Source: Brevundimonas vesicularis (GTDB lineage: Bacteria > Pseudomonadota > Alphaproteobacteria > Caulobacterales > Caulobacteraceae). From it: a stretch of 64,000 bases of DNA. A model generated the notes under the pieces. It ran no database searches, was not told where the DNA came from, and was given only the letters and a program-made list of their open reading frames with translations. Location of the stretch: positions 248,001 to 312,000 of the forward strand of contig NZ_JACHLJ010000001.1 in assembly GCF_014204545.1 (NCBI RefSeq), in the 5' to 3' direction. The first letter of the stretch is position 1. Every line of letters begins with the position of its first letter. Made by a program: the position numbers and the translations under genes. Shown in pieces: positions 1 through 9,700 of the stretch.

Positions 1-554
1 AAGCGGCTCAGGTCTTCGACGGTGTTCGGAACGCCGTTGCGGTGCAGGTGATCGGGCGAGGCGTAGAGGGCCAGCTGATACGGCGTCAGCGGCTCGACGA
101 TCAGGCGTGCGGCATGTGGCGCGGCCAAGGTGATCGCCATGTCGACCTCTCGGCGCGTGGGCGACAGGAAGCCGGAGGTGGCCGCCAGTTCGATCCTCAG
201 ACCCGGATGCGTCAGGCGCAGCGCGGGCAGGGCGGGGGCCATCAAGGTGACGCCAAACCCCTCGGAGGCACTGACGCGCACGACGCCGGCGGGCGCGTCG
301 GGCTGGGTCACGCGGCCAGCGGCCTCCATCGCGCTTTCGGCCTCCAGACCGATATCGAGCAGCTGCGCGCCAGCGGCGGTCAACTGAAGCCCGGTGGTGG
401 AGCGGACGACCAGGGTGGATTTCAGCGCGCTTTCCAATCGGGCGACCCGGCGCCCGACCGTGGCGGCATCGACGCCCAACCGCTGCGCCGCACCGCCTAA
501 CGAGCCCGCGCGCGCGGCCGCGATGAAGATGCGCAGATCGTCCCAATCATACAT
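1..554 (-). CDS. LysR-family transcriptional regulator (3' part missing)
   Basis: The gene reads leftward from an ATG at 552-554 and runs off the window edge, giving about 184 residues. It begins MYDWDDLRIFIAAARAGSLG and continues with a winged helix-turn-helix (about residues 5-60, including AAQRLGVDAATVGRRVARLE), followed by the start of a LysR substrate-binding domain. It is divergent from mmsA with 117 bp between the starts. LysR regulators often control the adjacent divergent gene, so control of the valine-degradation cluster is a reasonable inference, but the inducer cannot be read from sequence. Confidence 0.88.
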   Translation of the reverse strand, partial: MYDWDDLRIFIAAARAGSLGGAAQRLGVDAATVGRRVARLESALKSTLVVRSTTGLQLTAAGAQLLDIGLEAESAMEAAGRVTQPDAPAGVVRVSASEGFGVTLMAPALPALRLTHPGLRIELAATSGFLSPTRREVDMAITLAAPHAARLIVEPLTPYQLALYASPDHLHRNGVPNTVEDLSR

Positions 555-586
555 GGTCGTCTAGCTATCCTGCAAAAACGCAGACT

Positions 587-598
587 GTTGCCTGCAAC
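587..598. promoter_or_regulatory. Candidate LysR operator in the divergent lysR-mmsA intergenic region
   Basis: GTTGC-CT-GCAAC is a perfect 5-bp inverted repeat lying 32 bp from the lysR start and 73 bp from the mmsA start. LysR proteins usually bind short dyads of the T-N11-A type between divergent genes. Position and symmetry fit, but a 10-bp dyad can arise by chance. Confidence 0.35.
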
Positions 599-671
599 TT
601 TGCATTATCGACCCGCGCGCAGGGGTGATAGCCATAGCCGCAACAAAAGAACCAACAGGAACACCCAGGCC

Positions 672-2174
672 ATGCGCGACATTCGCCACTTCATCGACGG
701 TGCGGCTTTCGACGGCGCGTCCGGACGCTTCAGCGACGTGTTCAATCCCAACACCGGGGATGTGCAGGCTCGCGTCCAGCTGGCGACGACGGGCGAGGTC
801 GATCGCGCGGTCCAGGCGGCGCAGAACGCCTTTGACGGTTGGGCTTCGACCAATCCCCAGCGCCGCGCCCGCGTGATGTTCGACTTCAAACGCCTGGTCG
901 AGGCGCGGATGGACGAACTGGCCGAACTGCTGTCCAGCGAGCACGGCAAGGTCATCGCCGACTCCAAGGGCGACATTCAGCGCGGCCTGGAAGTGATCGA
1001 GTTCGCCTGCGGCATCCCGCACGCGTTGAAGGGCGAATACACTCAAGGCGCCGGCCCCGGCATCGACGTCTATTCGATGCGTCAGCCGCTGGGCGTGGTG
1101 GCGGGCATCACCCCGTTCAACTTCCCGGCCATGATCCCCATGTGGATGTTCGGCGTGGCCATCGCGGTGGGCAACACCTTCGTGCTGAAGCCGTCCGAGC
1201 GCGATCCGTCGGTGCCGGTGCGTCTGGCCGAACTGATGCTGGAAGCCGGAGCGCCGAACGGCGTGCTGAACGTGGTGCACGGCGACAAGACGTCGGTCGA
1301 CGCCATCCTGACCCATCCGCTGGTCCATGCCGTCAGCTTCGTCGGTTCGTCCGACATCGCCCACTATGTGTATCAGACCGGCGCCGCGAACCATAAGCGC
1401 GTCCAGGCCATGGGCGGCGCCAAGAACCACGGCATCGTCCTGCCCGACGCGGACATGGACCAGGTGATCAAGGATCTGTCCGGCGCGGCCTATGGCTCGG
1501 CGGGCGAACGCTGCATGGCGCTGCCGGTCGTGGTGCCGGTCGGCAAGAAGACGGCGGACGAACTGCGCGAACGGATGGTCGCCGAGATCCCCTCGATGCG
1601 CGTCGGCGTCTCGACCGATGCGGGCGCCCACTATGGCCCGGTCGTCACGGCTCAGCATCGCGAGCGTGTTGCGGGCTGGATCGAAAAGGGCGTGCAGGAA
1701 GGCGCCGAACTGGTCGTCGACGGCCGCGACTTCAGCCTGCAGGGCCACGAGAAGGGCTATTTCATCGGCCCGTCGTTGTTCGACCATGTGAAGCCCGAGA
1801 TGTCGTCCTATCAGGAGGAAATCTTCGGTCCGGTCCTGCAGATCGTTCGCGCCGAGACGTTCGAGGAGGCGCTGGCCCTGCCGTCGGAGCACCAATACGG
1901 CAACGGCGTCGCCATCTTCACCCAGAATGGCCGCGCGGCCCGCGACTTCGCCGCCCGCGTCAACGTCGGAATGGTCGGGATCAATGTGCCGATCCCGGTG
2001 CCGGTCGCCTATCACACCTTCGGCGGCTGGAAGCGTTCGGCCTTTGGCGACATCAACCAGCACGGCATGGAGGGCGTCCGCTTCTGGACCAAGACCAAGA
2101 CCGTGACGGCCCGCTGGCCGGACTCGGCGCTGGAACATTCGGACAGCTCGTTCGTCATCCCGACGATGCGCTGA
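672..2174 (+). CDS. mmsA: CoA-acylating methylmalonate-semialdehyde dehydrogenase
   Basis: This 500-residue aldehyde dehydrogenase oxidises methylmalonate semialdehyde (valine pathway) and malonate semialdehyde with NAD and CoA, giving propionyl-CoA or acetyl-CoA. Visible family marks are a PFNFPAMIPMWM segment, VGSSDIAHYVY, and the catalytic cysteine Cys281 in SAGERCMAL, followed by the EEIFGPVLQ and GGWKRSAFGD signatures near the C-terminus. Length is typical of MmsA/IolA. The ATG at 672 was chosen over an in-frame upstream start because MRDIRHFIDG matches the normal N-terminus. It is the first gene of a valine-degradation operon, 7 bp before the acyl-CoA dehydrogenase. Confidence 0.95.
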   Translation: MRDIRHFIDGAAFDGASGRFSDVFNPNTGDVQARVQLATTGEVDRAVQAAQNAFDGWASTNPQRRARVMFDFKRLVEARMDELAELLSSEHGKVIADSKGDIQRGLEVIEFACGIPHALKGEYTQGAGPGIDVYSMRQPLGVVAGITPFNFPAMIPMWMFGVAIAVGNTFVLKPSERDPSVPVRLAELMLEAGAPNGVLNVVHGDKTSVDAILTHPLVHAVSFVGSSDIAHYVYQTGAANHKRVQAMGGAKNHGIVLPDADMDQVIKDLSGAAYGSAGERCMALPVVVPVGKKTADELRERMVAEIPSMRVGVSTDAGAHYGPVVTAQHRERVAGWIEKGVQEGAELVVDGRDFSLQGHEKGYFIGPSLFDHVKPEMSSYQEEIFGPVLQIVRAETFEEALALPSEHQYGNGVAIFTQNGRAARDFAARVNVGMVGINVPIPVPVAYHTFGGWKRSAFGDINQHGMEGVRFWTKTKTVTARWPDSALEHSDSSFVIPTMR

Positions 2175-2181
2175 GGCCGTC

Positions 2182-3318
2182 ATGGATTTCGCTCTCAACG
2201 ACGATCAGCGCGCCATTCAGGACGCCGCCCGCGCCTTCGCCGAGGCCGAGCTGGCGCCCCATTCGGCCCGCTGGGACGAGGACAAGCATTTCCCCGTCGA
2301 GGTGATGAAGCAGGCGGCCGAGATGGGCTTCTGCGGCATCTATACGGCTGAGGAGCACGGCGGCATGGCCCTGGGCCGGGTCGAGGCGGCGGTGATCTTC
2401 GAGGAGCTGTCGCGCGGCGACGTGGCGACGGCGGCCTTCATCTCGATCCACAACATGGCGACGTGGATGATCGATCGCTTCGGGTCGGACGATCTGCGCG
2501 GCCGGTTCGTGCCCTCGCTGGTCGGGATGGAGAAGATCGCCTCCTATTGTCTGACCGAGCCGGGCTCGGGATCGGATGCGGCGGCGCTGCGGACCACGGC
2601 CGTGCGCGACGGCGACCACTATGTGCTGAACGGGTCCAAGGCTTTCATCTCGGGCGCGGGGACCAGCGACCTCTATGTCGTCATGGTCCGCACGGGCGGG
2701 GAGGGCGCGAAGGGGGTGTCCGCGATCGTGGTCGAGGCCGGCACCCCCGGCCTGTCGTTCGGCGCGCAGGAAAAGAAGATGGGCTGGAACGCCCAGCCGA
2801 CCGCCATCGTCCAGTTCGACGACTGCCGCGTGCCGGTCGCCAATCTTCTGGGTGAAGAGGGGGCGGGCTTCCGCTACGCCATGGCCGGTCTGGACGGCGG
2901 ACGGCTGAACATCGCCGCCTGTTCGCTGGGCGGGGCGCGGCTGGCGCTGGAGACGGCGCAGGAGTACGTCGCCACCCGCAAACAGTTCGGCCGACCGATC
3001 GGCGAGTTCCAGGCGCTGCAGTTCCGGCTGGCGGACATGGCCACGGACCTGGAGGCGGCGCGTCTGATGGTGCTGCGTGGCGCCTGGGCCATCGACACCG
3101 ACCATCCGGAAAAGACGAAGTGGTGCGCCATGGCCAAGCGCCTGGCCACCGACGCCTGTTTCCAGATCGCCGACGAGGCCCTGCAACTGCACGGCGGCTA
3201 TGGTTACCTGAAGGACTATCCGCTGGAACGGATCGTGCGCGACCTGCGGGTCCACCGCATTCTGGAAGGCACCAACGAGATCATGCGGGTGATCATCGCG
3301 CGTGAGATGACCAAGTGA
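2182..3318 (+). CDS. Acyl-CoA dehydrogenase, probable isobutyryl-CoA dehydrogenase
   Basis: This 378-residue FAD-dependent acyl-CoA dehydrogenase probably converts isobutyryl-CoA to methacrylyl-CoA in valine breakdown. The N-terminal helical domain is followed by the CLTEPGSGSDAAALRT signature (about residues 125-140) and the C-terminal domain with RKQFGRPIGEFQALQF. The catalytic base is Glu362 in ILEGTNEIMR, the position used by short-chain family members. It lies between mmsA and a 3-hydroxyisobutyryl-CoA hydrolase and overlaps the latter by 4 bp, so co-translation is likely. Substrate is assigned from context; a short or branched-chain relative cannot be excluded. Confidence 0.92.
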   Translation: MDFALNDDQRAIQDAARAFAEAELAPHSARWDEDKHFPVEVMKQAAEMGFCGIYTAEEHGGMALGRVEAAVIFEELSRGDVATAAFISIHNMATWMIDRFGSDDLRGRFVPSLVGMEKIASYCLTEPGSGSDAAALRTTAVRDGDHYVLNGSKAFISGAGTSDLYVVMVRTGGEGAKGVSAIVVEAGTPGLSFGAQEKKMGWNAQPTAIVQFDDCRVPVANLLGEEGAGFRYAMAGLDGGRLNIAACSLGGARLALETAQEYVATRKQFGRPIGEFQALQFRLADMATDLEAARLMVLRGAWAIDTDHPEKTKWCAMAKRLATDACFQIADEALQLHGGYGYLKDYPLERIVRDLRVHRILEGTNEIMRVIIAREMTK

Positions 3319-4364
3319 GCGAAGACGAAGTCGTCACCCGGATCGAAAACGGCGTCGGTCGGATCACCCTGAACCGGCCCAAGGCGATCCATGCGCTGAA
3401 CCGGGCGATGTGCGAGGCGATGACCGAGGCGCTGCTGGCCTGGCGTTCGAATCCCTCCGTCTCCGCCATACTTATAGACCACGCCGGCGAGCGGGGTTTT
3501 TGCGCGGGCGGCGACATTCGCATGATCGCCGAAAGTGGTGCGGGCGATGCGTCGGAGGCCAAGGCCTTCTTCTTGGCCGAGTACCGGCTGAACCATCTGA
3601 TGTTCGACTATCCCAAGCCGATCATCGCCATCGTGGACGGCATCGTCATGGGCGGCGGGGTCGGCATTTCCGAGCCGGCCGACATTCGTGTGGCGACCGA
3701 GCGCACCACCTACGCCATGCCCGAGACAGGGATCGGCCTATTCCCAGACGTGGGCGGTGGCTGGTTCCTGCCGCGCCTGCCGGGCCAGACCGGCGTCTGG
3801 CTGGCGCTGACAGGCGCGCGGCTGAAGGCGACGGATACGGTGGCGCTCGGCATCCACACGCACTTTGTGCCCGCAGATCGCGTCGAGGCGTTGAAGGCCG
3901 ATCTGATGGGTGAGGCCGCAGATCCGTCGTCGGTCGTGGCGCGCCACGCCGGGGACGCGGGGCCTGCACCGCTGTCGGCCCACCGCGAGGCCATCGACCG
4001 GCTGTTCGCCTTCGACACGGTTGAGGAAATTTTCCGGGCGCTTGAGGCGGACGGCTCGGACTGGACGCTGCAGCAGCTGGAAACGCTGAGAACCAAGTCG
4101 CCACAGTCGCTCAAGGTCTCGCTGCGCCAGATCCGCACGGGCGCAACGCTGAACAGCTTCGCCGACAATATGGCGATGGAATACGCCCTGGGCGGCCGCG
4201 TCGTGCGCACCCACGACTTCCAGGAAGGCGTGCGGGCCGTAATTGTGGACAAGGATAATGCGCCGAAATGGTCACCGGCGGACCTGTCGGGCGTTACCGA
4301 CGAGACGCTGAATGCGCTGTTCGCGCCGTTGCCGGACAATGAAAAATGGACGCCGCTGGCCTGA
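3315..4364 (+). CDS. 3-hydroxyisobutyryl-CoA hydrolase (enoyl-CoA hydratase/isomerase fold)
   Basis: This 349-residue crotonase-fold protein probably hydrolyses 3-hydroxyisobutyryl-CoA to free 3-hydroxyisobutyrate and CoA. The oxyanion-hole segment FCAGGDIRMI, the GGGVGIS segment, and PETGIGLFPDVGGGWFLPRL are typical of the HIBYL-CoA hydrolase branch, which is longer than ordinary enoyl-CoA hydratases (about 350 versus 260 residues). It starts with GTG at 3315, overlapping the stop of the dehydrogenase. No separate methacrylyl-CoA hydratase is seen here; it may be encoded elsewhere. Confidence 0.9.
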   Translation: MSEDEVVTRIENGVGRITLNRPKAIHALNRAMCEAMTEALLAWRSNPSVSAILIDHAGERGFCAGGDIRMIAESGAGDASEAKAFFLAEYRLNHLMFDYPKPIIAIVDGIVMGGGVGISEPADIRVATERTTYAMPETGIGLFPDVGGGWFLPRLPGQTGVWLALTGARLKATDTVALGIHTHFVPADRVEALKADLMGEAADPSSVVARHAGDAGPAPLSAHREAIDRLFAFDTVEEIFRALEADGSDWTLQQLETLRTKSPQSLKVSLRQIRTGATLNSFADNMAMEYALGGRVVRTHDFQEGVRAVIVDKDNAPKWSPADLSGVTDETLNALFAPLPDNEKWTPLA

Positions 4365-4369
4365 CCACG

Positions 4370-4387
4370 TCCCCGCTTTCGCGGGGA
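4370..4387. repeat. Short GC-rich REP-like palindrome
   Basis: TCCCCGC-TTTC-GCGGGGA forms a perfect 7-bp stem with a 4-base loop in the 52-bp gap before mmsB. The core resembles dispersed REP-like palindromes found between genes in many alphaproteobacteria. It has no T-run, so it is not a convincing terminator; it could act as an mRNA-stability or attenuation element inside the operon. Confidence 0.6.
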
Positions 4388-4416
4388 TGAGCGGACGACA
4401 AAAAGGGAGAGAGACC

Positions 4417-5319
4417 ATGACCAAGATCGCCTTCATCGGCCTGGGCAATATGGGCGGCGGCATGGCCGCGAACCAGGCCAAGGCGGGCCATGCGGTCGCC
4501 GCCTTCGATCTGTCGGCGCAGGCGCTGGAGCGGGCGGTGGCGGCCGGTTGCGTCGCGGCCGGATCGGTCGCCGAGGCGGTCAAGAACGCCGAGGTGGTCA
4601 TCACCATGCTGCCGGCCGGGCCGCACGTGCTGAAGGTCTATTCCGAACAGATCATCGGCGCCGCGCCGTCGACCGCGTTGCTGCTCGACTGTTCGACCAT
4701 TGATGTCGAAACCGCGCGCAAGGTCGCCGGGTTGGCCAAGTCGGCCGGCTACGCCTTTGCAGACGGGCCTGTGTCAGGCGGCACGGCGGCGGCGGATGCG
4801 GGCACGCTGGCCTTCATGGTCGGCTGCGACGAGGGCGACTTCGCCCGCGTCGAGGCGGCGCTGGAGCCCATGAGCCGCATCACGATCCGCGCCGGCAATC
4901 ATGGGGCGGGGCAGGCGGCCAAGATCTGCAACAACATGCTGCTCGGCATCTCCATGCTGGGCACGTGCGAAGCCATCGCCCTGGCGGAGAAACTGGGTCT
5001 GGATCCCGAACGGTTCTTCGAGATCGCGTCCAAGTCCTCGGGTCAGTGCTGGAGCGTGACCAGCTACTATCCCTGGCCTGGTCCGGTTCCGACCGCGCCG
5101 TCCAACCGCGACTATCAGGGCGGGTTCGCCACGGCCATGATGTTGAAGGACCTGAAGCTCGCCCAGGACGCAGCGGCGAAATCCGGCGCCTCGACGCCGT
5201 TGGGCGCACAGGCCGAGGCGCTTTACGCCCTGTTCGACGGGATCGGGCACGGCGGCCGCGACTTCTCCGCCATGCTGCAGATGCTTCGCGGCAAGCTGGA
5301 TGACCTTAATCCCGCATAG
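4417..5319 (+). CDS. mmsB: 3-hydroxyisobutyrate dehydrogenase
   Basis: This 300-residue NAD-dependent dehydrogenase oxidises 3-hydroxyisobutyrate to methylmalonate semialdehyde, the substrate of MmsA. The Rossmann motif IGLGNMGGGM is at residues 7-16, the substrate loop DGPVSGGTAAADAGTLAF near residue 115, and the catalytic lysine Lys169 in GQAAKICNNM. The ATG at 4417 is preceded by a GGGAGAGAG ribosome-binding stretch; the frame opens further upstream only because it crosses the REP-like hairpin. It is the last gene of the operon and a strong hairpin follows. Confidence 0.94.
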   Translation: MTKIAFIGLGNMGGGMAANQAKAGHAVAAFDLSAQALERAVAAGCVAAGSVAEAVKNAEVVITMLPAGPHVLKVYSEQIIGAAPSTALLLDCSTIDVETARKVAGLAKSAGYAFADGPVSGGTAAADAGTLAFMVGCDEGDFARVEAALEPMSRITIRAGNHGAGQAAKICNNMLLGISMLGTCEAIALAEKLGLDPERFFEIASKSSGQCWSVTSYYPWPGPVPTAPSNRDYQGGFATAMMLKDLKLAQDAAAKSGASTPLGAQAEALYALFDGIGHGGRDFSAMLQMLRGKLDDLNPA

Positions 5320-5343
5320 ATTCGTCTTTCGCATCGTGATTGC

Positions 5344-5375
5344 GGCCCGCGCAGCTTCGGCGGCGCGGGCCTTTT
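5344..5375 (+). terminator. Rho-independent terminator after the mms operon
   Basis: GGCCCGCGC and GCGCGGGCC form a perfect 9-bp stem around a 10-base loop, followed directly by TTTT. It lies 25 bp after the mmsB stop and ends the valine-degradation operon. Confidence 0.85.
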
Positions 5376-5582
5376 CGTATGAGGCTGCGGACGCGTCCCC
5401 GTTCGGCGGCAGTCGGTGCGACCAAGGCGCGCGCCTTATTCCGTCTGTCGAAAAGAGCCTAGGAAAAGTGCAGTCCAAACAGCGACCTATCTACCATCTT
5501 CGGTCGGGACGGCTCCAGCCGAGATCGAAAATCGCCTGAAATGTGGCTGAACGGCGCTTGCGGCGGACATTGCTCCTGTGTC

Positions 5583-5598
5583 ATGTAACCGCTTACAT
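5583..5598. promoter_or_regulatory. LacI-type operator upstream of the lacI gene
   Basis: ATGTAACCGCTTACAT is a 16-bp palindrome with one mismatched pair and the central CG step typical of LacI/CcpA-type operators. It lies about 60 bp before the regulator gene. A close relative, GTAACCGGTTAC, occurs at 18877-18888 in front of other genes of the same locus. This supports autoregulation and a shared regulon; binding itself is inferred. Confidence 0.65.
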
Positions 5599-5656
5599 CA
5601 CCTATCGACGGATCTTCGAAAAGGGGCCGGGACGATAGGGAGCAGGGAGAATTCGA

Positions 5657-6733
5657 TTGGACATGGCCGCGCCTAGCGCTGCGTCTGCCCGGCAGGAGGG
5701 CCAGCCCTTCGCAAAGGCCGCCACCATGCGCGACGTGGCTGAACGCGCCAATGTGTCCGTGGCTTCTGTCTCTCGTGTGTTGAACGGCTTGGGCGTGACC
5801 TCGGATGCGACGCGCCAGCGCGTGCTCGATGCGGTCGAGGACCTTCGCTACGTCCCTCACTTCGGCGCCCGCAGCCTGTCGACCAGCAAGAACGACACGA
5901 TCGGCGTCATCCTGCCCGACCTGTTCGGCGAGTTCTTCTCCGAGTTGATCCGGGGCATGGACCTGGCCGCCCGCGCTCACGGCAAGCATCTGATCGTCTC
6001 CAGTTCGCATGACGGCGCCGAGGACACCCTGGCGGCCGTGCGTTCGATGCGCGGACGGGTGGACGGCATGATCGTGCTGTCGCCGCATCTGGGCGCCGCG
6101 AACCTGTCGTCTGAATTCGCCGGTCGGATGCCGGTCCTGCTGATGAACGGCGGCGCGGCAGAGCCCGGCCGGGCGTCCATCATGATCGACAACCATGGCG
6201 GGGCCGTCGGCGCGGTCCAGCACCTGTTGTCCACTGGCCGCAGGCGCATCGCCCACATTCGCGGCGCCGCCGGCAACGTCGAGGCGGACACGCGCGCGGC
6301 CGGATACACGGCGGCGCTGGACGGTCATGACCCGATCATCGTCGAGGGCGACTTCTCTCAGGCCTCGGGCCACCGCGCCGCGACCCAGCTTCTGGCCATG
6401 ACGGAGCGGCCCGATGCCGTCTTCGCCGCCAACGATATGATGGCCGTCGGCGCGCTTCTGGCCTTCCAGGAGGCCGGCGTGCGCTGCCCCGAGGACATCG
6501 CCGTCGTCGGCTTCGATGATGTGCCTATCGCCGCCCTTGTGCGGCCCGCGCTGACCACCATGCGCGTCAACATTGCGGAAATCGGCCGAAGGGGCGTCGA
6601 ACGCCTGATCGGCCTGGTTCAGGCCGGCGCGACCGCCGACGCCACGGACACCGCTTGCGAAATCGTTCGGCCGATCTTGGTCGAACGCCAATCCACCGCG
6701 GCGGCATCGCCCGCCAGGTTCAACAAAGGGTAG
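5657..6733 (+). CDS. LacI-family transcriptional regulator of the sugar-uptake locus
   Basis: This is a 358-residue repressor with a LacI helix-turn-helix near residues 24-46 (MRDVAERANVSVASVSRVLN) and a periplasmic-binding-protein-like effector domain with VIVLSPHLG-type and VVGFDDVPIA segments. Two starts are possible. TTG at 5657 has a GGGAGA site 6 bp upstream, while ATG at 5663 lies 12 bp from it; the TTG is used here on spacing. The next gene is the TonB receptor, so regulator and receptor are probably co-transcribed. The likely ligand is a sugar released by the nearby hydrolases. Confidence 0.9.
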   Translation: MDMAAPSAASARQEGQPFAKAATMRDVAERANVSVASVSRVLNGLGVTSDATRQRVLDAVEDLRYVPHFGARSLSTSKNDTIGVILPDLFGEFFSELIRGMDLAARAHGKHLIVSSSHDGAEDTLAAVRSMRGRVDGMIVLSPHLGAANLSSEFAGRMPVLLMNGGAAEPGRASIMIDNHGGAVGAVQHLLSTGRRRIAHIRGAAGNVEADTRAAGYTAALDGHDPIIVEGDFSQASGHRAATQLLAMTERPDAVFAANDMMAVGALLAFQEAGVRCPEDIAVVGFDDVPIAALVRPALTTMRVNIAEIGRRGVERLIGLVQAGATADATDTACEIVRPILVERQSTAAASPARFNKG

Positions 6734-6782
6734 GCCAGCCATGTCGCTGAAAACCGATCCCATCAGGAGGGGAGAGCTCAGG

Positions 6783-9700
6783 ATGACCCAGTTCAACACG
6801 CGAAAGGCCGCGACACGTCAGGTCGCCTTGGCCGCCGCATCGGCGCTTGCCATCAGCATGGCGGTTGTCGGCGGCGCACAGGCGCAGGTCGCGACCTCGA
6901 CGATCCGAGGCAATGTGACTGATGGCGCGACGGTCGAGGCCGGCGCCACCATCGTCGCGCGCAACGTCGCCTCGGGCTTCACCAGCCGCACCACGGCGAA
7001 CGCGCAGGGCGGCTACACCCTGTCAGGTCTGCGCCCCGGCACCTATGAGATCACGGCCACGACAGCCGAGAACGAGACGGCGACCGACACCGTTTCGATC
7101 GGTGTGGGTCAGGTCGGCAACCTGGATCTGGCTGTGGCGGGCGCGGCTGACGCCAATGCGGCCAACCTGGGTGATATTGTCGTGACCGGGCGTCGCCTGG
7201 TCGAGGTGCGCACACCCGAAAACGCCACCAACGTCACGACCCAGCAAATCCAAACCCTGCCACAGATCAACCGCAACTTCCTGAACTTCGCGGCTCTGGC
7301 GCCGGGCGTGCGGGTCGGAACCAATGAGTCCGAAGTTCAGATCACAGCAGGCGGTCAGCGCGCCGAGTCCGTCAACGCCTTCATCGACGGCGCCAGCCTG
7401 AAGTCGAACATCATCGCCGGGGGCATCGTCGGTCAGGACGACAGCCGCGGCAATCCGTTCCCGCAGGCGGCCGTTCAGGAATTCCGCGTTGTCAGCCAGA
7501 ACTTCAAGGCTGAATACGAGCAGGCCTCGTCAGCCATCATCACGGCCGTGACGCGCTCCGGCACCAACGAGTTCCACGGCGAAATCTTCGGCACTTATCG
7601 GGACCAAGATTTCATCAAGCAAGACGAGTTTTCGCGTGCGGCAGGCCGTGAAAAACCCGCGCTCGAAGTTCAGCAATACGGCGCCGCTCTGGGCGGGCCG
7701 ATCATTCAAGACAAGCTGCACTTCTTCGGCAGCTATGAGCACAAGCAAGAAAATCGCGCAGCTGCCGTGACGCTAGGCCGTCAGAACCCGGCCTATGTCA
7801 GTCAGTTCGGTCAATATATCGGCACCTTCGCCACGCCGTTCGAGGAAGACCTTTACTTCGGCAAACTGAGCTTCCAGCCGGCAGAGGGGCATCTCTTTGA
7901 TCTGAGCGTCACCTATCGAGACGAAGCAGATGTGACGGGCGTCGGCGGCGCAAACTCCATCGAACGCGCAAGCGGTCTGCAGCAGACGACCAAGAGCGCC
8001 AATCTGCGTTATCAATGGCAGGGCGACGGCTTCCTGAACGAGTTGGCAGTCGATTACCGCAATTATAATTACAACCCGACCGCTGTGAACTTCGACCAGA
8101 TCGGCCGGAGCTATCGCATCTTCGAAAACGGCTATGATCCGTTCGGCGGCGTCTCCATCTTGAACATTGGTGGATCCGGCAGCCGTCAGGACATCAGCGA
8201 CAACGCGCTGACGATCCGCAACGATCTGACGTTCAACGACATCGAGTTCAACGGTAATCACACGATCAAGCTGGGCGCCAAGGTCAGCCGCCAAGACTAC
8301 GAGGTCGTCAAGGAGTTCGGACGTAATCCCGAGTTCTTCTATGACCTGAACGGCACGGCCAGCGGCAATGCCGCCGTGCCCTATCGTGTTCAACTGGGCA
8401 ATGAATTCCCCACGGTTGACCTGACCAACACCGTCATCGGCCTGTATGCGCAGGACGACTGGCAGATCACGGACAAGCTTGAACTGAACCTGGGTCTGCG
8501 TTGGGATTACGAGACCAATGCCGACAACACGAATTATGTGACGCCGGCCTCGGTCGTCACAGGACTGAACCAGTGGATCGCATCGACCGACGGCGGCAAG
8601 CCTGCCGGCTATGCGCCGAGCTGGTTCGACATCAACGACTACATCTCGACCGGCGACAATCGCGACCCGTTCAAGAACGCGTTCCAGCCGCGCATCGGCT
8701 TCTCGTATGATGTGTTCGGTGACCGCGGCACGGTTCTGTTCGGCGGCGCCGGTCGCTACTACGACCGTGTTCAGTTCAACTTCGCCTTCGACGAACTGGC
8801 CAAGCCGTTTGACTTCACGCAAAACGTCTTCTTCTCGACCACAGGCCGCGCGGCCGGCGTGGCGAACGGCAGTTCGTCGGATCCGATCCTGTGGAATGCG
8901 TCCTACGAAACCACGGCTGGACTTGACGCCATCTTAGCCAACATCCCGGCCAAGGGCGAAGCCTTCCTGCTGAAGAACGACTTCGAGCCGCCTCGCACGG
9001 ATCAGTTTAACCTGGGCATTCGTCAGAGGGTCGGCGATTGGCAGACCGAGTTCACCCTCGCCTACGGCAAGACCGAAAACGAGTTCACTTGGCAGTATCT
9101 GAATCGCTGCCGCGAACCAACGCGCGGCAACGACGGCAATGGTTTCGGCGACAACGGCGGTTTCTGCGGCCCCGGCGGCGCGAACCCCTACCGCTCGTAT
9201 CTGGTATCCGATCACAACAAGGAGCGGACGTTCAAGGCGCTCTACGTCAAGCTGGATAAGGGCTACACGCGGGACTCCGGTTGGGGCGTCAACATCGCCT
9301 ATACGCTGTCCAAGGCTGAACAGAACGGCGGCAATGACAACTTCTGCTTCGACTGCTTCTCGGTGGAAAGCTCGCCGATGCGTTCGTCGGCAAACGACGA
9401 ACGTCATCGCATCGTGGCTAACGGCATCGTTGATCTGCCGCTCGATTTCCAGCTGTCCGGCATTCTGACCTTGGGTTCCGGCACGCCCTTCGATGTGTTC
9501 GACGGACGCGGCGCCAACTTCGTTTACCGCCCCTATGGCGCCTATCCGGAGAAGGAACAGTTCTTCCTGCCGAACGCCTTCGCCTATCGGAACCTCGATC
9601 TCCGTCTGACGAAGAACTTCGACGTGCCGGGCGCCGGTGAGCTGTCGGTTTATGTGGACGCCATCAACGTGTTCAACTTCAAGAACTACAACGGCTTTGA

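Larger units (their letters stand above)
5320..5656. other. Intergenic region with terminator and lacI promoter region
   Basis: The gap of 337 bp holds the mms terminator at its left end and an operator-like palindrome at 5583-5598. A possible -35/-10 pair is TTGCTC (about 5569-5574) and TACATC about 18 bp further on, which would place the palindrome inside the promoter. No convincing reading frame or RNA gene is visible in the remainder. Confidence 0.5.

Noticed and set aside
561..2198. Long minus-strand reading frame of 545 codons opposite mmsA
   Set aside because: It mirrors the mmsA gene in a high-GC region; the mmsA product has clear family motifs and the opposite frame has only Arg/Asp/His-rich low-information sequence.
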